DNA of 64,000 nt from Corythucha ciliata (lineage: Eukaryota; Arthropoda; Insecta; Hemiptera; Tingidae): assembly GCA_038030265.1 (NCBI GenBank), contig CM075940.1, positions 8,432,001 to 8,496,000 of the forward strand. Reading direction: 5' to 3'. The notes beneath the pieces are model-generated. The model ran no database searches and was not told the origin of the DNA. It worked only from the letters and a program-made list of their open reading frames with translations. Made by a program: the position numbers and the translations under genes. Of this stretch, positions 13,190 to 24,880 are shown piece by piece. Every line of letters starts with the position of its first letter. Position 1 is the stretch's first letter.

Positions 13190-13345
13190 CATTTTGCTAG
13201 GTTTAGCTTTCCAATCACATTAATTAAATTATTTGTCATCGCATTGAATAAATTAATAATTAATTGTTTATTAATCTAATAGTATTTTTAAAAACTCATA
13301 ATACGGTCAAATAATAATTAATTAGTGTGGTATCAACAGAGACGT
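13190..13345. promoter_or_regulatory. TAAT-dense block upstream of FoxB with a forkhead-type site
   Basis: The block holds repeated TAATTA/TTAAT cores (ATTAATTAA near 13219, TTAATAATTAATTG near 13252, AATAATTAATTAG near 13313), the usual homeodomain core. It also has TGTTTAT at 13265-13271, whose complement ATAAACA fits the forkhead consensus RYAAAYA. It lies 0.4-0.6 kb before the ATG. An enhancer or autoregulatory role is inferred; AT-rich composition alone would also give many TAATs. Confidence 0.35.
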
Positions 13346-13400
13346 TACAACCAGTTAGAAAGTACATAATATACGGATTATGTACGAGCTTTCAAGTTTC

Positions 13401-13762
13401 AATTACAATCAAGTAAAGGGGACTTGTGAAAGAGAGGGGAAAATAATAAAGTTTTACCTTTCCAACACAAAGCTCGTGTAGTGGGAAGGGGGACAAAATG
13501 GTGGGGCGTCGTCAGGATTGGTCCGGTGCAATCGTTTTCCACGCCTCCGACGGCGCACGCCCCTATTCAAGGGACGTCGACTCCGGCCATTACCAGTTGG
13601 TCGCCCGTTCACGGTTCCATACTTCCGGCACGCGAAACGACTAGAAAGGAGAGAATAACAATAAATAACACACAAAAAAAGTAGCCGCCGCCGGGTCGCG
13701 AGTTTTGTGGATAGTGTTTTGGACTTGGGTTATGTAGAATTGAAAGGGGTGGGTTGTAGAAA
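13401..13762 (+). promoter_or_regulatory. FoxB promoter-proximal region and 5' leader
   Basis: Just upstream of the ATG the AT-rich flank gives way to a GC- and CpG-rich stretch (about 13495-13630). It has an inverted CCAAT box (ATTGG, 13517-13521) and CACGCCCCT, a possible Sp/KLF-type box, at about 13557. A (GCC)-rich stretch at 13684-13695 probably lies in the leader. No clear TATA or initiator was chosen. The exact transcription start is not visible. Confidence 0.45.
13732..13737 (+). promoter_or_regulatory. Minimal start-stop upstream ORF (ATGTAG) in FoxB leader
   Basis: An ATG directly followed by TAG lies in GGGTTATGTAGAATTG, ending 25 bases before the FoxB ATG. Start-stop elements of this kind hold initiating ribosomes in known leaders. 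It matters only if transcription starts upstream of 13732, which the compact, GC-rich 5' sequence makes likely but does not prove. Confidence 0.4.
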
Positions 13763-14468
13763 ATGCCTCGGCCGTGCCGGGAAAGCTATGGAGATCAAAA
13801 ACCGCCCTATTCGTATATATCGCTCACGGCGATGGCTATATGGAGCTCGCCGGATAAAATGCTACCACTGGCAGATATTTACAGATTTATCAGCGATAGA
13901 TTTCCGTACTACAGGCGAAACACTCAGCGGTGGCAGAATTCACTCAGGCACAATTTATCATTCAATGATTGCTTCGTCAAAATCCCCAGGAGGCCCGATC
14001 GACCCGGCAAGGGCGCCTACTGGACTCTCCATCCCGCCGCGCTCGACATGTTCGAAAATGGTTCGTTCCTTCGTCGACGGAAACGATTCAAACTCCCCAA
14101 ACCGAAGGAGTTGGAAGCGGCCTGTAAGCTCGCCAACGAGGCTCGATCCACGCCCAAACAACCATCGGCGACCAAATCCTTCAGCATAGAGAGCATTATG
14201 TCGGACAAACGACCGTCGGTGACGTCCGACATTCCTCGCGTTCATCACTCGATGGTGTCACCTCTTCATCAGCTCGGCCCACCACCTGAAACAACGGGGA
14301 GTTCGTGCTTGCCGTCCGAGACGACGACGACGACGGCGGCTACTCATCACGTTGCAGCTCATCAAGCCGCCGCGGCGCAGGCGGCAGCCGCTTTGTACGC
14401 GGCGGCTCTTCACCGCCTTTTGCCGCCTCCTCACTATCTGTCACTACCACGTCTATCAACAACAAATA
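13763..14468 (+). CDS. FoxB: FoxB-class forkhead transcription factor, coding exon 1 (residues 1-235 plus first base of codon 236)
   Basis: This exon encodes a nuclear sequence-specific DNA-binding protein. The N-terminus [18 protein letters not shown] is the FoxB signature. The forkhead domain spans residues 13-107. The recognition helix [15 protein letters not shown] (57-71) keeps the base-contacting Asn59 and His63; wing 1 contains [11 protein letters not shown] (81-91), and [13 protein letters not shown] (97-109) is the basic end and likely nuclear signal. An eh1-type motif, FSIESIM, sits at 140-146. Residues 192-217 are Ala/His-rich. The ATG has A at -3 and an in-frame TAG two codons upstream (13757), so this is the first possible start. 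The exon ends in phase 1 at a GTGAGT donor. The family is expressed in ventral limb and neural ectoderm of arthropods (established); that role here is inferred. [12 protein letters not shown] and [13 protein letters not shown] point to an arthropod FoxB of the fd96Cb type rather than FoxA, C or D. Confidence 0.96.
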
Positions 14469-14509
14469 GTGAGTATCCAAAACCTTCTATTTTGTTTGAA
14501 AGTCCCTGA
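14469..14509 (+). other. FoxB: Read-through alternative C-terminus of FoxB (13 codons and stop)
   Basis: If the donor is not used, the frame runs on for [13 protein letters not shown] and stops at TGA 14507-14509, giving a 248-aa protein without the proline-rich tail. An AATAAA at 14604-14609, about 95 bases further on, could end such a transcript. The extension itself has no recognisable motif. Whether it is used cannot be told from sequence. Confidence 0.3.
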
Positions 14510-14603
14510 AAATTATCTCAAAAAATGCTCAGAGGACAAGGCAGACATATTGGAACTGATAGCACACTTTCCTACTGCGCATGCCTAGCATTACAAATTG
14601 TCT

Positions 14604-14609
14604 AATAAA
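14604..14609 (+). terminator. AATAAA hexamer early in FoxB intron 1 (possible intronic poly(A) site)
   Basis: This is a canonical hexamer in the context TCTAATAAAATTAG, 135 bases into the intron and 95 bases after the read-through stop. It could make a short FoxB mRNA. Such hexamers also occur by chance in AT-rich DNA. Confidence 0.25.
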
Positions 14610-16660
14610 ATTAGATCCTTCCCATTTTGAAGACATTCATAAACCCAGAAAGTCGACGAAAATAAATGTCGCCGTCGAAATAACAAAATTGCCAACAATT
14701 ATAGAACGATCCCAACGTACATAAAGAAGCAAGGCTGTTTCGCTTGAACAATCTCTTTAAGCACTTGGAACGTAATTCAACTTTAAATGAACTGTGAGAC
14801 GCCTTCGGAAGTATACAATTTGCGGTACAATGCAGCAATGCACAATGATCACTCTCGTTCATTAATTTCAAAGCTTAATTTCGAGGCTCATTAAATCCCT
14901 TCAACGCTTATTCTCTTAATCTTGAAGACGTTGAGATAGTGCAGCATGCAGCGTGTACAACCGTGAAATAAGAAATTGCAATTACGGAGCAAGCGTGCAG
15001 GCTCATGCTGGATGACTTACCAAACAAGTCGTTAGAGAGGAGGGGGGAGGGGATGTCATTTACTGGTTTCTAATGCGATAATTTTCTTAAATCACTCTTT
15101 ATGTCATTCAAATTTAAACACTGTGGTATCGCCAAAATGGAAATCCAATGGATTTTTGTTAAAAATGTTCATTTTATGGCTTTCCTGATTGACACGGAAT
15201 CCCACGAAATTAATTTGAAAATAAATTTGTATTGAGTAGCCAGCGATTCAGCCCCCCCCCCAACTACCCCTCCCCAACACCACCTGTAGTCATCCCGTAA
15301 AAACATTTGTTTCTCTCTTTCTTTTCCACCGCACGAACGGAAGTCCAGAAGATTTGATTGTTTCTGATTGTAGTGGAATCGATTTGCGTGGGAAGCGATG
15401 CCCCAGAAAAAGAAATCTTCCCTCTGAGAGTTGAAAAAGGGGTGGGGGACTGGTGGTGGTGTGGAGGCGGCTTTCATGATATTAAGGCGCTATTAGATGT
15501 TTGCGGCTTCAACGTTCCCACGGCAAACCTGTCACGTAGCTACTACTTGTTATCACATTCACCTATGAATGCTCTTTTACCGCAGGCTGACCAGTAAAAG
15601 GTGTTAAAGTGAAGTGGTTGGGGTGGGGAGAGAATGATTAAGTAAAACAAAAAAACAAATTTAAGAAAATAAAAACCTCAAAAATGTTCTAAAACACGTT
15701 TTTAGCACTCCACGTGTCTTCTTTGGTTCCCAGACTGCTACTGTATGTTTCTTTTATTTGGAACAGTAGCTAAAACATTAACATTTTAGAAACGTTTAAA
15801 AACACTTCATCCCCACCCCCCTTTTTACGTCTACCCAATGCGACTATCGCTGCCTCTAGAACGGTCTTAATTGCCGCCTTTCAAATTCTACAAAACAAAA
15901 TAAAACTAAATAAATTATTCACCTTAATAGAATCTTGACACTTTACCTTGAAGCTACATAAAATTCACTTAAGCTTATTACAGTATGCCTTGTAAAAGGG
16001 GTTGCTCATTTCAATAATTATGGATAATTAAAATAATTGCCTTTTTTTCGTCCAGTGTCATGTTCAGCATATTGAAAATGACGGGTATAATCACACTATT
16101 ATGGCGGTGAAATGGTGGAAGGGAAGAAGGTGAGAAATTCGTCATGTGGCACAATTGTTTAGTTTGAAGGCTGCTGTGCGAAAGGATCAAAGGGAGGAGT
16201 TAAATTTCAGGTAGCGTGATAGAGTGTTATGGGGGCGGGTAACCCTTTTTTTGCCTTTTATTTAAAAAAATGGTCTTGTTTTTTTCAGTTTTCGGGGGCT
16301 TGAATAGTATATAACGATGACGTTTTTCCAGTTGAAGACGTGAAAGAGAAATAAAAACTACGACAAGGGGCAATGCTCTTCATACTGGAAAAATGACAAC
16401 TTTTTATCTCCCCCCCCCCCATAAACAGATGGTAGTCCATTCAGGGAAGTTGAAAAACAAAATTAGCTATAAATGGGCACTTCTATGGGTGAGAGGATGA
16501 GGGGGGGGGTGTTATTCTCGTGTAAAAATAGAAGTTCAGTTAGTTTAAAAAAGTGGGATAAACTGCGGAATTACCGCCCCATCTTTTATATATTTACTAT
16601 AACAGGAGTTGAAATATGTTTCCGTCTACATTCTTACAACACGTGCGTTGCATTTTTTTA
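14610..16660. other. Low-copy 5' part of FoxB intron
   Basis: Unique AT-rich sequence holds C-runs at about 15253 and 16411 and a G-run at about 16501. No coding potential is seen. Its low-copy nature next to exon 1 contrasts with the repeat islands further in. Confidence 0.5.
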
Positions 16661-17039
16661 TCATTATTATTTTACAGTCGGAGTTTTTAGCCGCTTTGGC
16701 CCGTTTTCAAGGGCCGCTCACGAAAGCCCTGAAAATCCAAGGAAGAGGCTCGACGCAAGCCGACTTCACTATGGTATTGGGAGAAAATTGGGCCAAACAT
16801 CGCGAAAATGATCATTTTCGACCTCTCTGAGGGGGTTATTTTGACCGGAGCCGGGCTGCGTTTTTCAATTAGATCTTAATTCTGTGGGACCTCTGCGGGG
16901 GCGTTAGCTGGCACTTGATCCAGGGTCTGTCACTATATCACTGTCTCTTTCCACCCGTCCTCCCCATAAACATGTGATTTCATTCGGGGCGGACGGGTGG
17001 AAAAAGATATTCCTAGGAACACTGAAATCTTACAGAACA
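16661..17039. other. Spacer with family G-like sequence
   Basis: Phrases such as TTTCAAGGGCCGCTCACG and CGAAAATGATCATTTTCG resemble the long G-type repeat seen at 20.9-21.2 and 24.3 kb. No ORF is called. Confidence 0.3.
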
Positions 17040-18648
17040 TGCCCCCTGGGGTGTGCAGAAGATGTCGGATGTTAGAGACCCCAGCAAAGGAACTGGTGGA
17101 GTTCATTAAATCAGAAATAGGCGCATTAAATCGTCAAATTCTTCCCAGGAAACTGGGTTATCACAAAAAGGGTCGTAATCCACCAAAAACTAACATCTCC
17201 GTTGGGAAACTATCGGTTTTAGCCGTCTATTCCTAATTTTCTGTCCAAAAACTGACAATGTTTTCCCCGTAAATAGATACTTGTAGGAAAGCCTTGGCGC
17301 TCAAATACTGGGTGTCCGAATTTTCATCAACGTCTTATCTGAGAGACGTAAAAAACTTAACGATTTTAAACTCAAAACTGACCTTTTTTATCCCAAAACT
17401 GAAGAATTAACTCTATAACTGAATATTTTACTTCAAAACTGACGATTTTACGCCAAAGCCGATAAATTTTAACCTCTAAACTAAAGATTAGACAACACAA
17501 CTGGTGATTTAAAAAAAAAAACCAATGACTTTACCCCAAAACTGATTATTTCACCCTAAAACTGGCGGACTTAAACCCTAAGTGATGAAAAACGAATTAT
17601 CTTACTAAGACAGACCACTCTGCATTAAAATCTACCGATTTTATCACTCAAGTCGCGATTTTTTAAAAAATCGTACGATTTCTCGCCAAAGCTGATGTGT
17701 TACCCCACACCCCCACCCCACCGCAAACTGAAGACGTCACCACAAAACCATGGTCATTTTATACCTTAAAACTAAATGGGTGAAACCTCAAAAATGTATA
17801 CATTTTACCCCGAAATTGGTTAGTTTACAATAAAACTGATTTGATAGACCGGCGGGGGTGGGATTTCCATAGCAACGTTGTCGTTATTGTAAGACCGCGA
17901 CCGTTCCCCTTTACTGGTGAGTTTACCGTTTAACTAATTTTGTCAGTTTTCCTTCAAAAGGATGATTTTACCCTGAAACTGGAGGTTTTACCTCAAAACC
18001 GGTAATTTTATCACAAAACTGACAAGTTTTAACCCATAATTGAAGTTTATGCCCAAAAACTGTTGGCGATTTCACCTTGAAAATAAATTTAGTAGGTTTA
18101 CCTAAAATCTGACGATTTTAGCTTAAAATGGTGATTTAATCGTGGAAATTGCGATTTATGCCCGGGTCGACCACATGGGTTCAAAGTTCCACTTACCTCT
18201 AAGCTCTAAGCAGAGCTTTTTATTGTCGAATTGTAATTTTACCTATGGCCTAAAACTGTGATGTTGGCCAAAAACTGGCAGTTTACCACTAAGCAGGGGA
18301 TTTCAGGTTTTTTTTTTTCAGGGAAGCAAAAACTGGATTTGCGAAAGTGGAGTCAGATCTGCGAAAATGGTATTGTGGGGCACAAAAACCGTGAAATGGG
18401 TTCTTGAATTATGTCACTCTTGCAAAATTCGTTTTGAGAGCAACAAAATTCCTCGCAAATTCGAGAAATGCATTTTTTTTTTTTTTTTCACTAAAAACGG
18501 CGCTCAAACAAAATATGGATATCCTGAAGGATTTATACTTTCAAATTCAGCGTGCATCTAGAGGTGGGCAGCTGCCCCACTAAATCTGCGCTTTCGAGTC
18601 TAGGGGAGGGCCACTGCCTACCCCTGCTCCCCTCTGGCTACGCCCTTG
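17040..18648 (+). mobile_element. Candidate non-autonomous DNA transposon carrying a family C array
   Basis: The left boundary (17040-17097) matches the left boundary of the C copy at 8326-8390. The inside is C units of about 20-22 bp (TTTACCCCAAAACTGA, CCTCAAAACCGGTAATTTTA). The right end at 18648 reads on the minus strand CAAGGGCGTAGCC, then CAGGGGTAGGCAG after about ten bases. The 8313 copy reads CAGGGGCGTAACC, then CAGGGGTGGGCAG. The two ends are therefore inverted copies. The outer left tip of this copy is eroded and no target-site duplication was found. It has no transposase. Confidence 0.5.
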
Positions 18649-21600
18649 GGGACTCACAAGCCGCGTCCGGCTCAAATCAAAAATACGTTGAACCAATAGC
18701 CCAAAAACCGTTCAAAATCGCCCACTTTTATGGACGATTTTTGCAAAAATGGCAAACAAATTAAAATTGGATGAAAATGCTTGTCTTGGGGGTTTTACGC
18801 TATGGGGAATCCGAATATTTTTTTACTTTTATTTTGTTGGTTAAAATAATTGAATTTACGTCTAAAATGGTATTAAAGAGCAGGGCTTCCCCCAAACTGA
18901 AGGATGCACCCCCTCCAATTTGCCGCATAAATCATTACATAGATCCCCAAAATTCGGGGTTTGAACATCCTAAATACGCGAAATTGGTTAATATGAAAGA
19001 GTCATGTTGGGACTCTTGGGAATCGTTTTTTTGAACAGGTCAACAGGGTGAAACATTGTTTTTTCCCCCCACAAAATTGTGTTTTTAACGAGTCAACTTC
19101 GCGATTCCTTCGATAATAGAGTCGAACCCGTTAAAATTTGTTTTTTCGAGTGGCCCAAAACCTGCGGAATTGTGTTTTTGGCGAGCAATCGCTCACTCTC
19201 ACTCTCTCTCTATCTCTCTTGAATAGTAGCAGAATGGGTCTCAAATGAGTTAACTGTACGCAATTTCTCAATTTCTCAAAAAATCAGGACTATCAATTTT
19301 CTGTCGTCTCAGGAGCTCCTTAAGATTGCACGATGCAGGGATTCTTAATTTTCGATAAAAATCAACCCCCACTTGACCATACTAAATCTGCAGTACCACT
19401 CAGTGTGACTCTCTACCTTTAATTAAGCCATTTCTACACAATAACCCCTAATTTACTAATAACGTCGAAAGTCGAATTAGTAGTGAAATCCACTGTAATC
19501 GACAGCCAGCTGCCGGAGCGATACCTTTTTATGCTTTGATGAGCGTTCACATTCAGTTCCGGTTTTAATGATTTTTAGCATCGCAAGGATCGTGTGGCTG
19601 GTCAAACGACTGATTTTGAAGAGCAAAGCACTCTTTTTTCTCAAAAATTGTCATTTCTGCAAAAAAAACGCTAATTAATTTTTTTAAAACGCTCATGAGT
19701 AATTTTATGAGTTTTCCACCAAAGTTTCTCAATTGAAACTTCAGACGGGGTCGAAAACCCGAGTTGTTTTTGCCTGCAACTCTAAAAGTACGCGTTCTAC
19801 AGGAAATTACCCATAAATCAGGGTTTTCCTACAGCGGTGCAAAACGCTTAGCGTGTTTTAAATTTATTCCTTGTAGTTACCACATTACGCCAGTCACTTT
19901 AGAAGACATCGAACGTCGCAAAAAATCCGATAAATCTGAATTTTTAGTTTGTTGTCAGGGGAGGTACCATCTAGTGCAAATCCAAGTTTGCAGCTTCGAA
20001 TACCCTGTGCTAACTTCAGCGTGCTCGAAAATCCTCGAAATTTTCGGACTTGTTTAGTATTTTGGCTTATATCTCCCTGAAAATGCATCCTACGAAAAAG
20101 GGTCACTATTATCCTTATGAAAGTACACCAAATGTGCTCAATTTGGAGCCCATGTGGAGCTCTAGCTCCAGTAGTTCACCAGTTATCGTGAAAAAACGAA
20201 AATAAGACAAATCATTTTTTTTCAATTTTAAGAGCCCTACTATTTTAGGTTAAATTGAAGCTCATCAATTTTACTACAATTTATTCTCTCAGGACTTCTT
20301 CGTAGGATCACTTCTTTAGCCGGTACATCTCACGCGAGATGGTTAAAACTTGAAAATCGCACTTTTGGGCAAAATTACCTATTTTGAATGGGCCTACCTT
20401 GGGATCAATCGGACTTACAGAGCTCCACTTTGGCTCAAAATTAAGCAAATTTTGTCCACTAAAAAGTATGATAATGCCTTTTTTCATAGAATGCCCCTTG
20501 CCAACCACCGCTTGTTCTCAGGGAATCGTCGTGATATTCTCTCTATCTTTCTTAAAAAACCAACTTTTCTGAAATCCTGGGAGGGGGGATGTAGTTACCC
20601 CCATTATCCCCACTGTGGATCCGCCCCTGATGGGTCAACAGGGTGAAAGGGCGGAAGGTTTTTTTTTTATGCAACGAAATTGTTTTTTCGGCTGAGCCAG
20701 TCCCGCTAAATCGGTTTGAACGACGGGCATTACCAAAATCGAAACGGAGTTTTGGATTGGACGAACCATTGAAGAAGTTCTCATCATGTGTTTCCGACGA
20801 TTTTGGGTGCTTTGGCCACGTATTTTTTTTTTTGGGTCCCCACGAATTTTCACGTGGACAGTCGGCTCACGTGATCATCAGCCCTGATATCCATTTATCC
20901 AATGCCTCGACGCAAACGGCCCTCGCTGAACTGTAGAGCCTTGAAATTCGGCTAAAACCAAAGACCTATGTACAAGAAACGCTCATTTATGGCAATTTTG
21001 AAGAGACTCTGACCCCTATCTCACTCAAGCATGGTCTGATGAACTTATAAAACGCGTACGGCGCAAATCGAAACACTTACGTCTTAAAACGCTCATTTTT
21101 GGCCATTTTGAGCGGCCCTAACGGCGCCTTAGAGGCACCCAGGCCGGAACCACCTGCGATCGTCACCTAATCATGGGTTTGACGGACTCATAAACCACGT
21201 TGGGCTCAGACCGGAAAACTTTGAGGAAATTGACCAAAAAATACGCCCGTCGTATTTGGTAAAAATGGCCCAAACTAAAAAGTGGACGAAACCGCGTTTC
21301 TCGGGGTGTTGGGTGGGTGGGGTGTCCCCCCGCACTGGAAGTTCGAAAATATTAACGGATTTTGGATCAGACGAGCCGCTGAAGAAGTTGAAGTAGTCGT
21401 CCCCGTGATTCCGGCGATTTTGGCCGCTCCAAGCCTCCGGAGCCAACCTCAACGAAATTTTGTTTTTGAACAGAGTGTCAGGCTTTTGAAATTACTCTTT
21501 AAAACGAACCCATCACCGCAAAATTTCTATAAAAATTGGTCAACAGCGCGAAATCATGATTTTGTAGCACCGAAAGTGGTGAAATTGGTTTTTTGTGGGG

Positions 21601-22495
21601 GCGAACGTGTCCCTCCCGCGACTCGCGAACCTGGTTTTTAATGGCCGAATTCCTCACAATTCTGTTTTGGGGGGGGGGATTATGTCCTTGTTGGGTTGAT
21701 ACGGAATGAACTCCACGAAATTGGTTTTGTATCAGCACACCCTAAGAAGTTTCGTTTGTGAAGAGAGCCAGACCCCTGGAAATCGCTCTTTAAAATGATC
21801 CAACACAGCAAAATTTCTTTTTTGTGGCAGCGAAATTTCCTTTTAGCGTAAGGCATAGACGGGGGAAAAGCGTTTTTAATGAGACCAACCCCGTCAATTC
21901 TGCTTTTTTTTTTTTTTTTTTTTTTTTCTAGGGAGCCAGCCCTGCGAAATTGGGCTTGAACGAGCCAACTCTACGAAATTGTTTATTTATTTTGTTATTT
22001 TCTTATTAATTCACTTTTTTCCACCCCGTGAATTTTTGTTTCTTCATGAACAAACCCGCAAAATTGGAGGTTTTCACTGGGCGAACCCTTCGAAATTTTG
22101 ATTTTGAAAGAAAAACCAGACCTGCAAAATTGCTCTTTAAAATAAACCAACACGGGAACTTTCACCTTTAGTGTGGGGGCCGGGCGGGGAGTGAAATCCC
22201 GTGAATTTGGCTTTTTTTAGGGAGCCAATCCTGTAAAATTGGTTTCTGACGGGGGCCAGATTCCTCAAAATTTGATTTGAGAAAGAGCCAAACCGGTGAT
22301 CGTGAAATCGGGTTCTGCGAATGGATAAATCCGTAAAATATTTGGACTTCCAAAAGTGTCTAATAAATTGCTTTTTTGAACGAGTCAATCCCACGAAATT
22401 GACTTTTTGAGTGCAGTAAAATCCGTGAAATTGAGTTATGTTAGTGGTAATCCACAAAATTTGGATTTTGAAAAGTTCAAATCCGCGAAACTTGT
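18649..22495 (+). repeat. Mixed family D and G island
   Basis: D units of about 30 bp (GAGCCAACCC then GCGAAATTGGGTTTTTGAA) dominate from 18.9-19.2 kb and 21.2-22.5 kb. G-type segments with GGACTCATAAACC.CGT..GGCTCAAATC lie at 18651, 21037 and 21181. A possible hAT-like right end, GTGGATCCGCCCCTG, ends at 20629. A run of 24 T lies at 21904. ORFs up to 119 codons are repeat translations. Confidence 0.6.
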
Positions 22496-23340
22496 AATTT
22501 CACACCATTAGAAGCCATTTCTAGGGCGTGAATTACCAGTTTGGCCATTTTAAAGACGCGAATGATCAGTCTGGTCATGTTTGTAGCATGAATGGTCGCT
22601 TTTGCCATTTTCAGAGCAGGGCATTCTGTGTAGACATTTTTAAGGCGCGAATCGTCTGTTGTGCCATTTTTAGGGGCGCGAGTAGTCAGTTTAACAGTAT
22701 TTTGAGGACAAGCATAGACGCAAATGGTAACGTTAGTCATTTTTGACGCCTAATTGGTCGATTTTGTCATTTAGTGAAGGAATAGTTTGTTTAGGCATTT
22801 TCAAGGGGTGAACCATCAGGTTAGCCGATTTTTGAGCGCGTAGACTCAGTTTGGATATTTACAGAGAGGGAATTGCCCACAGTTTGGCTATTTTCAGCGC
22901 GCAAACAGTCAGTTTAGTCATCTTTGGGGCGCGATTAGTCGGTTCAGCCGTTTTAGGGTCGCGAAAGGGAAGAAGGCTTCAATGACCATAGTAGTAGCCA
23001 TTGTTGGCTTGCGAACGTTCAGTTTGGCCATTTTTGGCGCGTGAGTTTTGTAGCGTATCTTGCTATTTTCAGGGCTGCAGGAATCATGATCTTTTCAGGC
23101 ATTTATAGTGCTGCACGAATCGTCAGGGGGGCCGGGGCTTGAAGTCATTTTTCGAAAGGGAATCGCCAGTTTGGCAATGGGGGGGGGGGTTTGAGTCAGT
23201 TAAGCCGTTTTCATGGCGCGAATCGTCAGTTTTACTATTTTGGGGCGCGAATATTTAGCCTGTTTAACAGTTTTTATGGTGGTAATAGCTAGTTTAGCCA
23301 GTTTTAGGTTTCAAATGGCTGTCACGCCATTTCTGTAGTA
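22496..23340 (+). repeat. Family B minisatellite island in the FoxB intron
   Basis: About 27 units occur, e.g. GGCGCGAATCGTCAGTTT and TTTGGCCATTTTAAAGACGC, in the same orientation as 1501-3355. It follows directly on the D island. Confidence 0.78.
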
Positions 23341-24240
23341 AGAGTGAAGCACACGATTTCTCGAGACCCTCCCTCGACCAAATCCTGGAATTCCTGGATT
23401 CTCGCCTGCCTCCCCTCCCCACCCAAGAGCCCGTCCCATCAGATTAAACCCTCCATAAGTGACCTGTAAGCGCTGCATGTAGCCGAATCACCTTCGAATA
23501 AATTCTCTGCTCTCGTTCTATTTGACGCTGGGAGCCCGAGAAGCTCAGTCACTCAGGCTTCGCCCCGTAGCTCAAGATACGGAATGGATCCCCCCCCCTA
23601 AACGCAATTCGCTGACTATTCCCACTAATGAGACTAATCCAAGTATAGGTATAATTACCCCCCTGTACGACCCCCCCGTAATTACTCCCCGTGTTCTGTG
23701 TACTCGACACAGAATCATTGTTGCATATATACCAAAGGAAAAATCCGTGCGAATTTCAAAGAGAAAGAGATTTTGTGCCCTTTTTTTCGAGAACTATTGA
23801 AAGGCAATTTATTATTCCCGTTATTATGAAATCGCGGTTTTTATCACGGAAGCATAAAAATCGATCATTTCCCTTTTTAGATTCTCGTGAGTGTGTGTGT
23901 GTAACATGCGGTCATTCCATGACTTTGAACAATTCAGTTTCTCTGTTTCACCCACCTCCCCCAACCACCAACCCCCGACCGACAACCCCAACCCGAAACC
24001 GTCATTCCTATATGTGAACGGGTCGAAGTTTTGAGGGCAAGAGGGAACGGTAATTTATTTCTTTATCTTCTTCCTAAATTTAGTGCTTAATTTGTAGGGG
24101 ACGATGGCATGAAATGAAAATTAGAACGATTGCACGAAACTCATGTGCGTAAGGTGTGTGTTTGAGAGGGATGATGGGATGAGGGTGGATGGGCTCTGTT
24201 TTTTCTTTTGCTGAGAAAAAAACCTTTTTTTAGTATAACT
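23341..24240. other. Low-copy intronic DNA
   Basis: It has C-runs, a short GTGTGTGTGT run near 23889, and no gene. Confidence 0.45.
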
Positions 24241-24880
24241 TTCAGGCTACCGTTAATGAAATCTTGAAATTTTGTATGAGCGTTTCACGCTGGCGTTGGT
24301 TTCGGCTGAGAACGGCCTCGTAGTCCGTCGCTTGGGGCTTTCTGCAAATGGGCCAAAACGATCAAAACCCCAGGAATCACAAAGAGAACCCCCTTCGCCC
24401 GGTGGGTAATTTTTTGGATTTTTGAGGCAATTTTTTTCACCAAGCGTTTCGATTTGAGACGTGCTTGGACCATGAGTCCCACGGGCAATGGTCAATTGAG
24501 GGCCAAAATCCACCTATGAAGGAGAAAATGGAGTGGGTGGGGGGGGGAATGAGCGTATTCCGAAGTTGTGTAGGTTCAGAGCGAGCAAGCGAGGGGGATC
24601 CTCCATATGCGTCTGTAGGGTCTTTCCTTGGACTTCAGAGTTGTCGGATTGTGCGGTCTTTATCCGCGGTGTGACTCCCCTCCTCCCACACCTTGAAAAT
24701 GGGCCAGAAGACAATACCCGATATTGATCAATGCAACCGCAGTACAGCGGGAAAACGCGCTTTCAAGGGGCTCGGGCGTCAGCGCCTCTTTGAAACTCCG
24801 CGATTCTCTGTCATACACAAAGCTTACCGGATGCTGGCCATCAACCAAACTCTTTTCGAACACGCCCTTCAACCCTAAAA
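24241..24880. repeat. Family G-like segment
   Basis: Phrases like GAGCGTTTCACGC, AAATGGGCCAAAACGATC and TTTCGATTTGAGACGTGC match segments at 20.9-21.2 and 39.5-40.5 kb. ORFs on both strands lack domains. Confidence 0.35.

Noticed and set aside
13707..14248. Other ORFs over FoxB exon 1 on both strands (160, 96 and 71 codons)
   Set aside because: They are shadows of the forkhead frame, which alone shows domain conservation.
13763..14468. Assignment to FoxA, FoxC or FoxD
   Set aside because: MPRP at the start, [36 protein letters not shown] and the [13 protein letters not shown] end are FoxB features; the other classes differ at these points.
22137..22457. ORFs suggesting a repeat protein (QKPI/KPNFEE phrases, 106 codons)
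   Set aside because: These are minus-strand translation of D units.
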